Source: Pseudomonas koreensis
GTDB lineage: Bacteria; Pseudomonadota; Gammaproteobacteria; Pseudomonadales; Pseudomonadaceae
DNA: 64,000 nt
Assembly (NCBI RefSeq): GCF_012986595.1
Contig: NZ_JAAQYM010000008.1
Coordinates: forward strand, 310,001 to 374,000
Direction of reading: 5' to 3'
The notes under the pieces: generated by a model
Seen by the model: the letters and a program-made list of their open reading frames with translations, nothing else
The model's database searches: none
Told to the model about the DNA's origin: nothing
Shown: positions 42,137 through 53,969 of the stretch, one piece after another
How positions within the stretch are numbered: position 1 is the first letter of the stretch
Layout: the number at the start of each line of letters is the position of its first letter
Translations under genes and position numbers: made by a program

Positions 42137-43588
42137 CTACTGCTGCAAAACCGTCGCCTGGTTAGCCGACCCGAACTGCTGAATATTCGCCGTCTGCGTA
42201 ACTCCACTCTGATCGACATTGGCAATGTTCCCCGTCCCGCCCTGGGTCACATACGCTACGTTCATGGTGTCAGCCTGCGTCACAGTGATCTGGTTGTCAC
42301 TGCCATACAACTGCGCGGTATACGCCTGGTTCCCGAATCCGGACTGATCAAATTCGGCGCTGTTCCCCGTGCCATTCGAAGAACCCTGCACCAGGTTGCC
42401 GGTCCCGCGCTGATCCGAGATCAAAATGTTGTCGCTACCATTCTGATCAAAATACAGCTCGTTATACGACTCAGCCTGACTGACCGTGGTCTTGTTACCG
42501 GTCCCGGTCTGGTGGGTGGTCATGACGTGGCCGACACCATCCTGGGTGAAGCTGGCGATGTTGCCGTTGCCGGCCTGATTGACGGTGGCGCGTTGGTTGC
42601 TGCCGAACTGCCCACCCGATTGCGGGCCTTTCCAGTTGCTGGCGTAGACCTTGTTGTCGTTGCCCACGGAGGTGGCGCTGAGCACGTGGCCCTCGCCGTT
42701 CTGGTAGGTGAAGTGCACGTTGCCGTTGCCGACTTGATAGAGCGCCAGTGTTGAATTGACCGATTCGAACTGGTCGGCGTAGATCGCGTTGGTGTTGCCG
42801 ACCTGGGTGACGGCGGCGCTGTTGTTTTCGCCGAAGCTTTGGTCGACCACGGTTTCGTTGCTGTCGCCGTATTGGTTGATGGTGGCTTGGCTGGCCAGTT
42901 GCGAGTCTTGCCAGATTTCGGTGCCGTTGAGGTTGCCGAACTGGTTGATGGTGATGTTGCCGCCGGTGCCGTTGCGTTGGTCGCCGTAGGCGTAGTTGCT
43001 TTCGCCAGCCTGGTTGATGCCGATCTGGCCGCCGTTATGGGTGACCTGTTCGGCGGTGCCGTAGTTGGCGGTGCCGAATTGAGTGATCACCGAGCTGTTG
43101 CCGCTGCCTTCATAGAGTTGTTCGATATTGGCTTCGTTGCTGTCGCCGTACTGGAAGGTTTTGCCTTCGCTGCCGTTTTGCGAGTCCTGATAGACGAACG
43201 AGAAGTTGCCAGTGCCTTGCTGCTGTTGCAGCGCATTGTTGGGTGAGCCGAAGCCCAGTGACTGGCTGGCGTGGGCGGTGTTGAAGGCGCCGACCTGTTG
43301 CTGGGTGATGGTGGCGTTGTCTTCGTAAAGTTGTTCGGCGTAGCCGGCGTTGTAGTCGCCGACCGCGTCCTGGGTGATCACGCTGGTGGCGTGGTCTTGC
43401 ACGGCGGCGGCGTCGTTGCCTTGGCCCAGTTGGGTCTGGGTGGCGGTGCTGAACGGGGCCTGAGTCTGTTTCACATCCGCGATGTTGGCGGTACCGGCCT
43501 GGCTTTGGTTGGACAAGCTGTCGTCGGCCATGGCCTGGGCACTGATCATGACCAGGAGGGCGGCGGTGAGGGGCGTCAGTTTGAACAT
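42137..43588 (-). CDS. csgA: Large curlin, CsgA-like major amyloid subunit
   Basis: 483 residues, about three times the E. coli CsgA. A signal peptide (TPLTAALLVMISAQAMA) is followed by about 20 imperfect curlin repeats of roughly 22-24 residues with Q-x-G-x2-N-x5-Q spacing (for example INQAGESNYAYGDQ, VNQAGNGNIASFTQ, VTQADTMNVAYVTQ). It should fold as a beta-solenoid amyloid after export through CsgG, whose gene is on the opposite strand at 38886. It follows csgB by 28 bases. GGAGAG precedes the ATG. Repeat number makes it prone to length change. Confidence 0.9.
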   Translation of the reverse strand: MFKLTPLTAALLVMISAQAMADDSLSNQSQAGTANIADVKQTQAPFSTATQTQLGQGNDAAAVQDHATSVITQDAVGDYNAGYAEQLYEDNATITQQQVGAFNTAHASQSLGFGSPNNALQQQQGTGNFSFVYQDSQNGSEGKTFQYGDSNEANIEQLYEGSGNSSVITQFGTANYGTAEQVTHNGGQIGINQAGESNYAYGDQRNGTGGNITINQFGNLNGTEIWQDSQLASQATINQYGDSNETVVDQSFGENNSAAVTQVGNTNAIYADQFESVNSTLALYQVGNGNVHFTYQNGEGHVLSATSVGNDNKVYASNWKGPQSGGQFGSNQRATVNQAGNGNIASFTQDGVGHVMTTHQTGTGNKTTVSQAESYNELYFDQNGSDNILISDQRGTGNLVQGSSNGTGNSAEFDQSGFGNQAYTAQLYGSDNQITVTQADTMNVAYVTQGGTGNIANVDQSGVTQTANIQQFGSANQATVLQQ

Positions 43589-43616
43589 GATTGAACTCTC
43601 CGATGATTTGCAGTGC

Positions 43617-44081
43617 TTAGCGGTATTGCTTGACCGAAACGCTCATGCCGTTGCCCGACTGGGTCACGGCGCTTTGCAGCCCCGTGCCGGCCTGCTCGAT
43701 GCTGGCGTCGTTGTTGTTGCCGTTTTGCGAAATCTGCGCGCGGTTGTGGCTGCCGTTCTGGGTGATCGAGGCGGCGTTGCCGGAACCGTTCTGGTTGATC
43801 AGCGCCATCAGGTCGCTGCCCTGTTGCAGGATGTACGCCTCCTGATTGCTGCCCGACTGCACGATCTGCCCGAGCAGCGACTGACCGTTCTGTTGCAGCA
43901 GGGCGACGTTGGCTTGGCCGAGCTGGTCGATCAGGGCTTGCTGACCCACCGGTGGGGGCAGTTCGCCGAGGTCGCTGCTGGTCGGGGCCAGGTCGTCGTT
44001 GTCCATCAGGTCGTCGGCGCGCACGCCTGCACTGCTGCATAGCACAAGCAGGCAAAGCAGGGTGGCGGTCGGCGTGTTCAT
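43617..44081 (-). CDS. csgB: Curlin nucleator CsgB-like
   Basis: 154 residues: signal peptide (TPTATLLCLLVLCSSAGVRA), an acidic linker (DDLMDNDDLAPTSSD) and five curlin repeats such as LIDQLGQANVALLQQNG and ITQNGSHNRAQISQNGNNN, ending SVSVKQYR. The length and the divergent last repeat are as in CsgB, which anchors and nucleates CsgA. ATG 44081 is chosen over an earlier one at 44090 that leaves no room for a ribosome binding site. Confidence 0.88.
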   Translation of the reverse strand: MNTPTATLLCLLVLCSSAGVRADDLMDNDDLAPTSSDLGELPPPVGQQALIDQLGQANVALLQQNGQSLLGQIVQSGSNQEAYILQQGSDLMALINQNGSGNAASITQNGSHNRAQISQNGNNNDASIEQAGTGLQSAVTQSGNGMSVSVKQYR

Positions 44082-44153
44082 GGCACACATCCTGTCAGGC
44101 GTTAACCGGTTCGCAATCGACCCCAGCCACCCGAGAGTGGCTGGGGATCTGGC

Positions 44154-46388
44154 TTACAGTGTGGTCACCGAGACCGTGCGCACGGTGCCCTGGGAAGAGC
44201 GGATCGTTGCGGTCGGGTTGGCCGATGGCACCACCGTCGTGTTGTTGAGCGTCAGCCGCCAGCGTCCGGTCACCGGTACGGTGGTGGTGCCGAGAGTGAC
44301 CAGCCCGGTCGGGGTGGTGACCTGCACGGTGATGGTGTTGCCGGTAGTCACCGACGAGGTGCCGGTGAAGTCCCAGTTGAAGCGACCGCCGGAGCGTGCC
44401 TGCACCGTGGACGCGGTGACGGTGAACGTTTCCGCTGCTGGCCGTGGCGACACTTGCACAGTGACCGTGGCCGGCGTCGACAGGGCGCCGAAGCTGTCCC
44501 GGGCGATGTAGGTGAAGGTCGTGGTGAACGCCGTGGTTACGGTGGCCGGTGGCGTGTAGGTGATCACGCTGCCGTCAGTGCTGACCGTGCCACGGCCTGC
44601 GGCCGGTTGGGTCAGGCTGGCGACGCCGAGTGGCACGTTGCCTTCCGGATCGGTGTCGTTGGCCAGCACGTTGATCGGGATCGCCACACCCAGGGTGGCA
44701 ACGCTGTCGGCGACGGCAGTCGGTGCCCGGTTTGGCGCGACGGTAATCGTCACGGTGGCCGGGTTGGCCGAGGCCAGGCCTTTGGCGTCTTGCGCCTTGT
44801 AGGTGAAGGTCGTGGTCAGCGGGGTGTTGACCACGGCTGGCGGGGTATAGACCACGGCGGCGGTGCCGCTGAGAGCCACGGTGCCTTGGTTCGCAGCAGG
44901 TTGGGTCAACGCGGTAATGCTCAGCGGATTATTACCGTCGGGGTCGCTGTCGTTGGTCAACAGGCTGAGGGTGATCGGCACGCCGAAGCTGGTGCTGCCG
45001 GTGTCGGCGTTGGCGATCGGCGCCTGGTTTTCACCGGTGTCTGGCGCAGTGCCGACCACCACGACTGCTTCCGTGTCGCTGCCGCCGGCGGCGGATTTCA
45101 CGGTGATGGTGGCCGGTGGCTGAGTCAGGTCGGCGACGGTAATGCGCTGCAGCGTGCCGGTCTTCGACAGACGTCCGTAGCCTTGGGCAACCATGTCCGG
45201 AACTGCCACTTCATCGGTCGATGTCGCTTCGATCAGCAGGCTGTGATTGGCCCAGCTGTAACGCGCGGTCTGCACTTTCACCACGTCGGTGAGCCTGGCC
45301 GACACAGAGGTCGGACGTGTGGTGCCGGCCGGGTTGGTCGCAGTCACCACCACGACGGGCGGCACGGCACCGCTGCCCAGGCGCTGGCCGAAGAACAGGC
45401 CGGTGTTGTCACCGGTCAGGCTGGTCTGGCAAGGCGTTGGCGGTGGGCCGGGGAGCAGCGCCACGGTTTCACGGAAACACAGGGTCGAGCTGCTGTCAGC
45501 CTTGGCGAACACTTCGGCACGCACCCCGGCCGAGGTGCGACGATAGGTGGCGCGGTCGATGTCGACGTGGGTTTGCTGACGGCTGTCGAGCACCTTGCCG
45601 GCGACAGTGAACAGGTTGGTCTGGATCGTACCGGCGCCGGACGGCCCGACGATGCGTACAAAGTTGGTGTCGAACGGGCTGCCGGTCACCGCTTCGGTGA
45701 GGTTCGGGTCGCCGACGAAAGTTTCGACGCCGCCGGTATCGGGGTTCACTTCGGTGTATGGACCATTGATGCTGCGCAGGAACGGCCCGATGGCGCCGTT
45801 GAGCGTGCCGCTGAAATCGCCCGGCGCACCGATGCCGATGTCTTTGGTGATGTTGATCGCGCGCCGCCCGGGGGTGGTGACGTTGACCGTTTCCACACCA
45901 TACGGGTGAGTGATGGTGTAGGTACCGGCCACGGGAACGTTCACCCGGATACGAATGCGCGCGAAGCTTTGTTGATCGCCGTCAGCCGGGTTTCCCGAGG
46001 CAAACGCGGCTTCTATCCCGGCCACATAAGCGTCCATGCCATAGCCGGCGCCGTTGTTGGGAATAGTGGTTTCGGCGAGAAACCAGAAGGCTTCTGGCGG
46101 CCAGTTGTCCGGGAACACCATGGGCAGGCTGTCATCGAAGATGCCCGGTTCCGGCAGCAGGGTGCACATGTAGGCCGGTGGCGTGCTGGCCGCTACCCGC
46201 GAGCTGGCGGCGCGCGACTGGCAGAGTTCCATCGACAGTTGATTGCTGTCCTGATACCACATCGGGAATTTCCCGGTGGCGAAGGTGTAGGGGCCGGGGT
46301 CGACGGCGGCGAGTTGCGCATAGGCACTGCCGTTCAGCGAGAGAGCGAGCCCGAGCGCGTTGAGCGCAAAGCGTGGCCACTTGTTCAT
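44154..46388 (-). CDS. Exported repeat protein with Ig/cadherin-like C-terminal domains
   Basis: 744 residues: signal peptide (ALNALGLALSLNGSAYA); an N-terminal region of about 400 residues unique to this protein and its neighbour at 46424 (VDPGPYTFATGKFPMWYQD, YMCTLLPEPGIFDD, ARIRIRVNVPVAGTYTITHPYG, INGPYTEVNPDTG); then two Ig-like units of the kind APIANADTGSTSFGVPITLSLLTNDSDPDG and APTAVADSVATLGVAIPINVLANDTDPEG, and a C-terminal beta domain. The Ig units resemble adhesin/RTX-type VCBS or Big repeats that bind calcium at ND-DP loops. I do not recognise the first half. ATG 46388 has AGGAGG upstream. It stands between its paralogue and csgB in one orientation. Confidence 0.8.
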   Translation of the reverse strand: MNKWPRFALNALGLALSLNGSAYAQLAAVDPGPYTFATGKFPMWYQDSNQLSMELCQSRAASSRVAASTPPAYMCTLLPEPGIFDDSLPMVFPDNWPPEAFWFLAETTIPNNGAGYGMDAYVAGIEAAFASGNPADGDQQSFARIRIRVNVPVAGTYTITHPYGVETVNVTTPGRRAINITKDIGIGAPGDFSGTLNGAIGPFLRSINGPYTEVNPDTGGVETFVGDPNLTEAVTGSPFDTNFVRIVGPSGAGTIQTNLFTVAGKVLDSRQQTHVDIDRATYRRTSAGVRAEVFAKADSSSTLCFRETVALLPGPPPTPCQTSLTGDNTGLFFGQRLGSGAVPPVVVVTATNPAGTTRPTSVSARLTDVVKVQTARYSWANHSLLIEATSTDEVAVPDMVAQGYGRLSKTGTLQRITVADLTQPPATITVKSAAGGSDTEAVVVVGTAPDTGENQAPIANADTGSTSFGVPITLSLLTNDSDPDGNNPLSITALTQPAANQGTVALSGTAAVVYTPPAVVNTPLTTTFTYKAQDAKGLASANPATVTITVAPNRAPTAVADSVATLGVAIPINVLANDTDPEGNVPLGVASLTQPAAGRGTVSTDGSVITYTPPATVTTAFTTTFTYIARDSFGALSTPATVTVQVSPRPAAETFTVTASTVQARSGGRFNWDFTGTSSVTTGNTITVQVTTPTGLVTLGTTTVPVTGRWRLTLNNTTVVPSANPTATIRSSQGTVRTVSVTTL

Positions 46389-46423
46389 GATGCCTCCTGA
46401 TGCGGATCTGGGCATGTGAGCGT

Positions 46424-47770
46424 TCATTGCACGATGACCACTTCTTCGGTATCGCTGCCGCCGTTGGACGACGTCACGCGAACCTTGGCTGGTGGTATCG
46501 GCGAGATCCCGGTGGCCAGGCTTTTCAGCGCGCCGTCGCCGCTCAGGGCACCGATGGTGGCGCCGCTGCCGGAGGTGGCGGTGAGTACGGGGGGCGAGGT
46601 TTCGTCACTGGTCGAGGCCACTACGGTCAGTTGTCCGGAGCTCAAGCTGTATTGGGCGCTCTGGATCACCACCAGGTCGGTCAGGGTCATGGGCAGGGTG
46701 GTCGGCGTGCTGCTGGCGATGGCCAGGTGGTTGTCGGCGGTCACTTGCAGGACGCTCGGCACACTCGGGTTGGCCGACGATTGCGCGTACCAGGCACCGG
46801 TGGAGTTGGCTTCGGTCATGTTCAGCACCGGGGTGAAACTGGTCACCGCGACGGTGCCGGGGGCTGGTGGTGCGAGGACGAATACGTCCTGCTGAGCCAC
46901 CGGCGCGCTGGTCCCCGCTTTGCGCGAGTAAGTGCTGCGCTGGGTGATCATCGGCGTTGGGCGAACTACCGTCGACAACTTGCCGGAGACGGCGAATGTC
47001 GTGGTCCGCAGATCCAGACCATTGGGACCTTCGATACGAATGAAGTTGGTGTTGAACGGGCTGCCGGTCACGGCTTCTTCCAGGTTCGGATCACCAACAA
47101 ATTGTTCTGCCGAGCCAGTCACCGGATTGGTTTCGGTATAGGGCCCGTTGAGACTGCGCAGGAACGGTCCGACGTCACCCTTGAGCGCACCGTCGTAGGT
47201 TTTCGGTGTGCCGATGCCGATGTCGCGGGTCATGTTGATTGCGCGGCGGCCGGGAGTGTCGATGTTGAACACTTCGACGCCATACGGGTGGGTGATGACG
47301 TAGGTGCCGGCTGTAGGAATATCGACCCGGATGCGGATCCGCGCGAAGCTGATCTGATCGCCTTCCGCCGGGTCACCGCCACTGAACGCGGCTTCGATCG
47401 CCGAGCCGTAGGAAAGGTTGATGCCGCGCGCGGCGTCGACAATCGCGCCGTCAGCGGTAAACCAGAATGCCTCGTCGGGGAAGTTGCTGGGGAAAGCCAG
47501 CGGTTGGGTGTCATCGAATATGCCGGGCGCCGGCAACAGCGAGCACATATACGAAGGCGCGCCCGGTGTGCTGGGCACTCGCGAACTGAGCGCTTTGGAC
47601 AGGCAAAGGTCCAGGGTGCGGCCGTGGGTGTCCTGATACCAACTGGCGAAACCGCCATTGGCCGGTACGTAAGGCCCCGGATCAACAGCGAACAAAGCGG
47701 CCTGGGCAATGCCCTGGGCTAGGGCGCTCACGACCAGGACGGTCGCGGTTTTGGACAGTAAAGGGTGCAT
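46424..47770 (-). CDS. Exported protein of unknown function, paralogue of 44154 product
   Basis: 448 residues: signal peptide (TVLVVSALAQGIAQA), then the same roughly 400-residue core as the downstream gene (VDPGPYVPANGGFASWYQD, YMCSLLPAPGIFDD, FARIRIRVDIPTAGTYVITHPYG, ending SNGGSDTEEVVIVQ) but without the Ig-like extension. Paired Cys (LCLSK and YMCSL) are conserved between both. It heads the unit 46424-44154-csgB-csgA. A weak -24/-12-like sequence and an activator dyad lie upstream (47832, 47935). It could be a surface protein or a secreted substrate of the type II system (inference). Confidence 0.8.
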   Translation of the reverse strand: MHPLLSKTATVLVVSALAQGIAQAALFAVDPGPYVPANGGFASWYQDTHGRTLDLCLSKALSSRVPSTPGAPSYMCSLLPAPGIFDDTQPLAFPSNFPDEAFWFTADGAIVDAARGINLSYGSAIEAAFSGGDPAEGDQISFARIRIRVDIPTAGTYVITHPYGVEVFNIDTPGRRAINMTRDIGIGTPKTYDGALKGDVGPFLRSLNGPYTETNPVTGSAEQFVGDPNLEEAVTGSPFNTNFIRIEGPNGLDLRTTTFAVSGKLSTVVRPTPMITQRSTYSRKAGTSAPVAQQDVFVLAPPAPGTVAVTSFTPVLNMTEANSTGAWYAQSSANPSVPSVLQVTADNHLAIASSTPTTLPMTLTDLVVIQSAQYSLSSGQLTVVASTSDETSPPVLTATSGSGATIGALSGDGALKSLATGISPIPPAKVRVTSSNGGSDTEEVVIVQ

Positions 47771-47831
47771 GAGTTAATCCCTCTATCAAAGTACCTGCCC
47801 CTTGGGGGTGGGTCAGTTGCAGAGGGCCTGT

Positions 47832-47846
47832 ACACCTTCCATGCCA
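47832..47846 (-). promoter_or_regulatory. Weak sigma-54-like sequence before the curlin unit
   Basis: On the minus strand TGGCATGGAAGGTGT has a good -24 element but GT where the -12 GC should be. It lies 62 bases before the 47770 start and downstream of the dyad at 47935. Doubtful on its own. Confidence 0.25.
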
Positions 47847-47934
47847 AGGTGTGGTGAATGGGCGGGAGAGGGCCGGTTTAGAGGGTTTGGCGGGCGTTTT
47901 GGCGAAGGTTGTGGCCTGCGGGGAAAGGGCGTCA

Positions 47935-47952
47935 TTCCCCAGAATCGGGGAC
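47935..47952. promoter_or_regulatory. Candidate activator dyad between curlin unit and sensor kinase
   Basis: TTCCCC-AGAATC-GGGGAC, a 6-base spacer with one half-site mismatch. It could serve the minus-strand unit starting at 47770 or the plus-strand kinase at 48197. Confidence 0.5.
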
Positions 47953-47991
47953 GGTGGGGATGCTCTTAATGGCCCGTCGTACGCAGAACCC

Positions 47992-48087
47992 CTATAGGAG
48001 CTGCCGCAGGCTGCGATATTTTGATCTTGATTCACAAAAGCAGGATCAAAAGATCGCAGCCTCGTTTCACTCGACAGCTCCTACAGG
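47992..48087. repeat. Degenerate REPIN hairpin
   Basis: Left arm ATAGGAGCTGCCGCAGGCTG and right arm ending GACAGCTCCTAC. The right arm has lost the normal sequence after GATCGCAGCC and reads CGTTTCACTC instead. Confidence 0.75.
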
Positions 48088-48126
48088 TATCTGGGGTGGG
48101 TTTGGGAGGTGTGCTATCGGGTCGAT

Positions 48127-48144
48127 TTCCCCGCATCCGGGCAA
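48127..48144. promoter_or_regulatory. Candidate activator dyad before the sensor kinase gene
   Basis: TTCCCC-GCATCC-GGGCAA, one mismatch to the TTCCCC-N6-GGGGAA pattern, 53 bases before the kinase ATG. No sigma-54 promoter was found between the dyad and the gene, so it could instead act as an autoregulatory site. Confidence 0.45.
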
Positions 48145-48196
48145 ACCCCCACCCGTGGGCTATAACCGTATAGGGACGTATCGGGAAGTCGCCGCC

Positions 48197-49645
48197 ATGA
48201 ACATGCAGTCGAAATCGCTACCGGTCGAGGAGGGCAATCTACGGTTGGGCTCGCATAAGCAACCGTTCAACCTGCTGCGCTGGTTTTCGCTGATCAGCAT
48301 GGTGGTGATCGGCACCGTGGCCATCGCACTTGGCTCTGTTTCAACGCGTTTCGTGATCGATGAGAGCGTGCAGCGCGATGCCTTGCTCACCGCGCAGTTC
48401 ATCCAGGCCATCGCGTCCGCCGAAGTGCGCCACGTGTCGATTCCCAATATCCGCACGATGGGCGAACTGCTCGACCCGCGTCAGGACAAGGACTTTCCCG
48501 ATGTCGACCCACAGGCCAGGGCAGGGGCGCGCGGTGAATTTCTCGACCACATCGAACACCTGCCGGACGTGATCCTCGCCAATATTTACGCGCCGGACCG
48601 GCAGGTGATCTGGTCAACCAATCCGGCGCTGGTCGGTACCAGCATTCACGCCGACGAAGACCTCGATCGCGCCTTCAATGAAAAGATTCCCGTGTCGGCC
48701 AGCTACCACGACGTCGACAAGGCCCGGGAAGAGCAGAAGTTCGTCATCCCGCCGGATTACATCTTTATCGAAAATTACATTCCGCTGTTCGACGCCGAGG
48801 GCAAGAACGTCACAGCGATGGTCGAGATCTACAAGGAACCCAAAGACCTGATCGCGCGCATGGAGCGCGGTTTGGCCTTGATCTGGCTGGCCACTGCGCT
48901 CGGCGGCGGACTGATTTATCTGGGCCTGTACTGGATCGTGCGGCGCGCGGCGATCCTGCTCGCCGCCCAGCAAAAACAACTGATCGCCAATGAAACCTTT
49001 GTTGCGCTGGGCGAGATGTCCTCAGCTGTCGCGCATAGCCTGCGCAACCCGTTGGCGACCATCCGCTCCAGTGCCGAACTGGCGCTGGAGTTCGATGCCG
49101 GCCCGGCCGAAAAGAACATCAAGGACATCATCGGTCAGGTTGACCGCATGTCGAAATGGGTGCGCGAACTGCTGCAGTCGTTGCGTCCGCTCAACGATGA
49201 CCCGGAACCGGTGAACCTGGTGGCCGCGTTGCACGAAAGCCTCGTCGCCTTCGAACAACAGATCGCCAGGGCCGGGGTGACAGTGGTGTTTCATCCGCAG
49301 CACACGCCGATGGTGCTCAGTCAGCCGGTGCAACTGACGCAGATCCTCAACAGCCTGCTGGCCAATGCACTGGAGGCGATGGACAAGGGCGGCACGTTGA
49401 CCGTCAGCCTGGAACCGAGCGACGACCGCGGCGTGTGTGTGGTGCTCAGCGACACCGGTAAAGGCATGAACGAGGAACAACGGACCATGGCGTTCCGGCC
49501 GTTTTTCACCACCAAATCAGGTGGCTTGGGCGTTGGTCTGGTGCTGGTCAAACGCATCATGGAACGCTTTGGCGGCGGCGTGACCCTCGACAGCCGCGAA
49601 GGCGAGGGCACCACCGTGCGCCTGGCCTTTCAACGCGTCCCCTGA
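48197..49645 (+). CDS. mnxS2: Membrane sensor histidine kinase, MnxS-like
   Basis: 482 residues: two membrane helices (ISMVVIGTVAIALGSVSTRF and LIWLATALGGGLIYLGLYW) bracket a periplasmic sensor of about 180 residues. The cytoplasmic part has the His box GEMSSAVAHSLRNPLATIRS (phospho-acceptor His280), N box QILNSLLANALEAM, G1 DTGKGM, F box FFTTKSGG and G2 GLGVGLVLVKRI. It is a clear close paralogue of the kinase at 53970; together they flank the mcoA unit. P. putida has two such kinases, MnxS1 and MnxS2, both needed for Mn(II) oxidation (from memory); assigning this one as S2 is tentative. ATG 48197 is the start consistent with the short N-terminus; the longer frame runs into a REPIN. Confidence 0.82.
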   Translation: MNMQSKSLPVEEGNLRLGSHKQPFNLLRWFSLISMVVIGTVAIALGSVSTRFVIDESVQRDALLTAQFIQAIASAEVRHVSIPNIRTMGELLDPRQDKDFPDVDPQARAGARGEFLDHIEHLPDVILANIYAPDRQVIWSTNPALVGTSIHADEDLDRAFNEKIPVSASYHDVDKAREEQKFVIPPDYIFIENYIPLFDAEGKNVTAMVEIYKEPKDLIARMERGLALIWLATALGGGLIYLGLYWIVRRAAILLAAQQKQLIANETFVALGEMSSAVAHSLRNPLATIRSSAELALEFDAGPAEKNIKDIIGQVDRMSKWVRELLQSLRPLNDDPEPVNLVAALHESLVAFEQQIARAGVTVVFHPQHTPMVLSQPVQLTQILNSLLANALEAMDKGGTLTVSLEPSDDRGVCVVLSDTGKGMNEEQRTMAFRPFFTTKSGGLGVGLVLVKRIMERFGGGVTLDSREGEGTTVRLAFQRVP

Positions 49646-49659
49646 TTTACACCTTCCCC

Positions 49660-49793
49660 TGTGGCGAGGGAGCTTGCTCCCGCTGGGCTGCGAAGCGGCC
49701 CCAAAACCATCCACCGCAGTGTGTCAGTACAAAAGGGTAAGCCGGGTTTACGACTGCTGCGCAGTCGAGCGGGAGCAAGCTCCCTCGCCACAA
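49660..49793. repeat. REP-type inverted repeat (GCGAGGGAGCTTGCTCCCGC family)
   Basis: Full arms TGTGGCGAGGGAGCTTGCTC and complement separated by about 85 bases, directly after the kinase stop codon. Confidence 0.85.
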
Positions 49794-49822
49794 GAATTCA
49801 TACGCTCGATAATTTTATGAAC

Positions 49823-49866
49823 TTCCCCCACCAATGGGTGTCAAGCCCCGGTCACCGGGGAGTGGG
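49823..49866. promoter_or_regulatory. Cluster of C4/G4 half-sites upstream of mcoA
   Basis: TTCCCCCACCAATGGGTG (49823-49840) and CCCCGGTCACCGGGG (49846-49860), followed by GGGGGAA to 49870. These resemble the dyads elsewhere but with altered spacing or a mismatch. They end about 50 bases upstream of the -24 element. Confidence 0.5.
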
Positions 49867-49914
49867 GGAACCCACAGCGTCCCCAAGCCCCTGTAACCAC
49901 TGGAAATAAATTCT

Positions 49915-49929
49915 TGGCGCACTAGTTGC
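49915..49929 (+). promoter_or_regulatory. Sigma-54 promoter of mcoA
   Basis: TGGCGC, ACTAG, TTGC: correct 10-base spacing between GG and GC. Transcription would start near 49941, 27 bases before the ATG at 49968. The TTG that begins the longest open frame for mcoA is the -12 element itself. Confidence 0.8.
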
Positions 49930-49967
49930 AAAACACCATCACCCCTTCCTTGATGAGGCGGCTGGTG

Positions 49968-52771
<2,804 letters not shown>

Positions 52772-52775
<4 letters not shown>

Positions 52776-53875
52776 ACCGCCGCCACGGTGACAGCCAACC
52801 CGTGCATACCCCGCGCTCCCGGGCGCTGGGTATGCACCTGGTGCTGGTGCTGGTGGTCTGCGTGCTCGGCAGCCGTGTGCTGCTGGCGCACCAGGCCAGC
52901 GTCGACGCAGCAGCAGCGACCAGCGAATCCGCCACCCCGTGGGGTGGCGACTATTTCCCCAACACCGTGCTGACCGATCAGGACGGTCGGCAGGTGCATT
53001 TCTTCGATGATCTGATTAAAGACAAGGTGGTGGTGATCAACTTCATCTTCACTTCGTGCAGCGATTCCTGCCCCTTGGAAACCGCGCGCCTGCGCCAAGT
53101 GCAAAAACTGCTCGGAGATCGGGTCGGCCAGGACATTTTCTTCTACTCGATCAGCATCGACCCGCTCAGCGACACCCCCGAAGTGCTCAAGGCCTATGCG
53201 CAGCGCTTCAAGGTCGGCCCCGGCTGGAAGTTTCTCACTGGCGAATTCGCCGATGTCACCGATTTGCGCAAGAAACTCGGGCTGTTCATTGAAGGCGTCG
53301 ACAACGGTCGCAGCAAGGATCACAACCTCAGCCTGATCGTCGGCAACCAGACCACCGGGCGCTGGATGAAAGCCTCGCCATTCGAGAATCCGTGGATCCT
53401 CGCCGACCAACTGGCCAACACTTTGCAGAACTGGAAACAGCCGAGCATCGAAGAAAGTTACGCCAACGCACCGGACATTCGTCCGCCGAGCAATGGCGAA
53501 GAATTGTTCCGCACGCGCTGCGCCTCGTGCCACAGCCTAGGTCCGCAGGATGGCCAGGGCCTAGGCATGCGCAGCATCGGCCCGGACCTGATCGGCGTGA
53601 CCCGCAACCGCGATCCCAAGTGGCTGAATCGCTGGATCCGCGAACCGGATCGCCTGCTCGCGGAAAAAGACCCGATTGCCTTGCAACTCTATGAACAATT
53701 CGAGCGAATCCCGATGCCTAATCTGCGCCTCGACGAACAGTCTGCGCAGTCAATCATCGACTTCCTCAGCGACGAAACCGAGCGCCAGCAACCGTCCGCC
53801 AATGCCATGGCCGACGGTGCATTGACGCCAGTAAAACCGGGCGATCCAGCCGCGACGGTGAGTCAGATGCGGTAG
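52772..53875 (+). CDS. Sco copper chaperone fused to cytochrome c
   Basis: 367 residues: a hydrophobic N-terminal anchor/signal (MHLVLVLVVCVLGSRVLLA), a Sco domain (about 60-225) with FTSCSDSCPL (CxxxC) and distal His in SKDHNLSL, then a class I cytochrome c (about 238-340) with haem motif CASCH and axial Met in RIPMPNLRL. Fusion suggests that the copper chaperone receives or passes electrons for copper/disulphide reduction while metallating McoA (inference). It overlaps mcoA by ATGA and is its dedicated partner by position. Confidence 0.9.
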
Positions 53876-53969
53876 CGGCGAAATAGCATCATTGAACCGT
53901 GTGTCGCGGTCAGAGCCACCTACACTGATGGCTGTAACTGGCTCGATACAAAACCTCCAGGGCACTCCC

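Noticed and set aside
42137..43588. Tandem repeats suggesting an RTX or VCBS adhesin
   Set aside because: Repeat length, Q-x-G-x2-N spacing and the adjacent CsgB-like gene fit a curlin; there are no GGxGxD nonapeptides.
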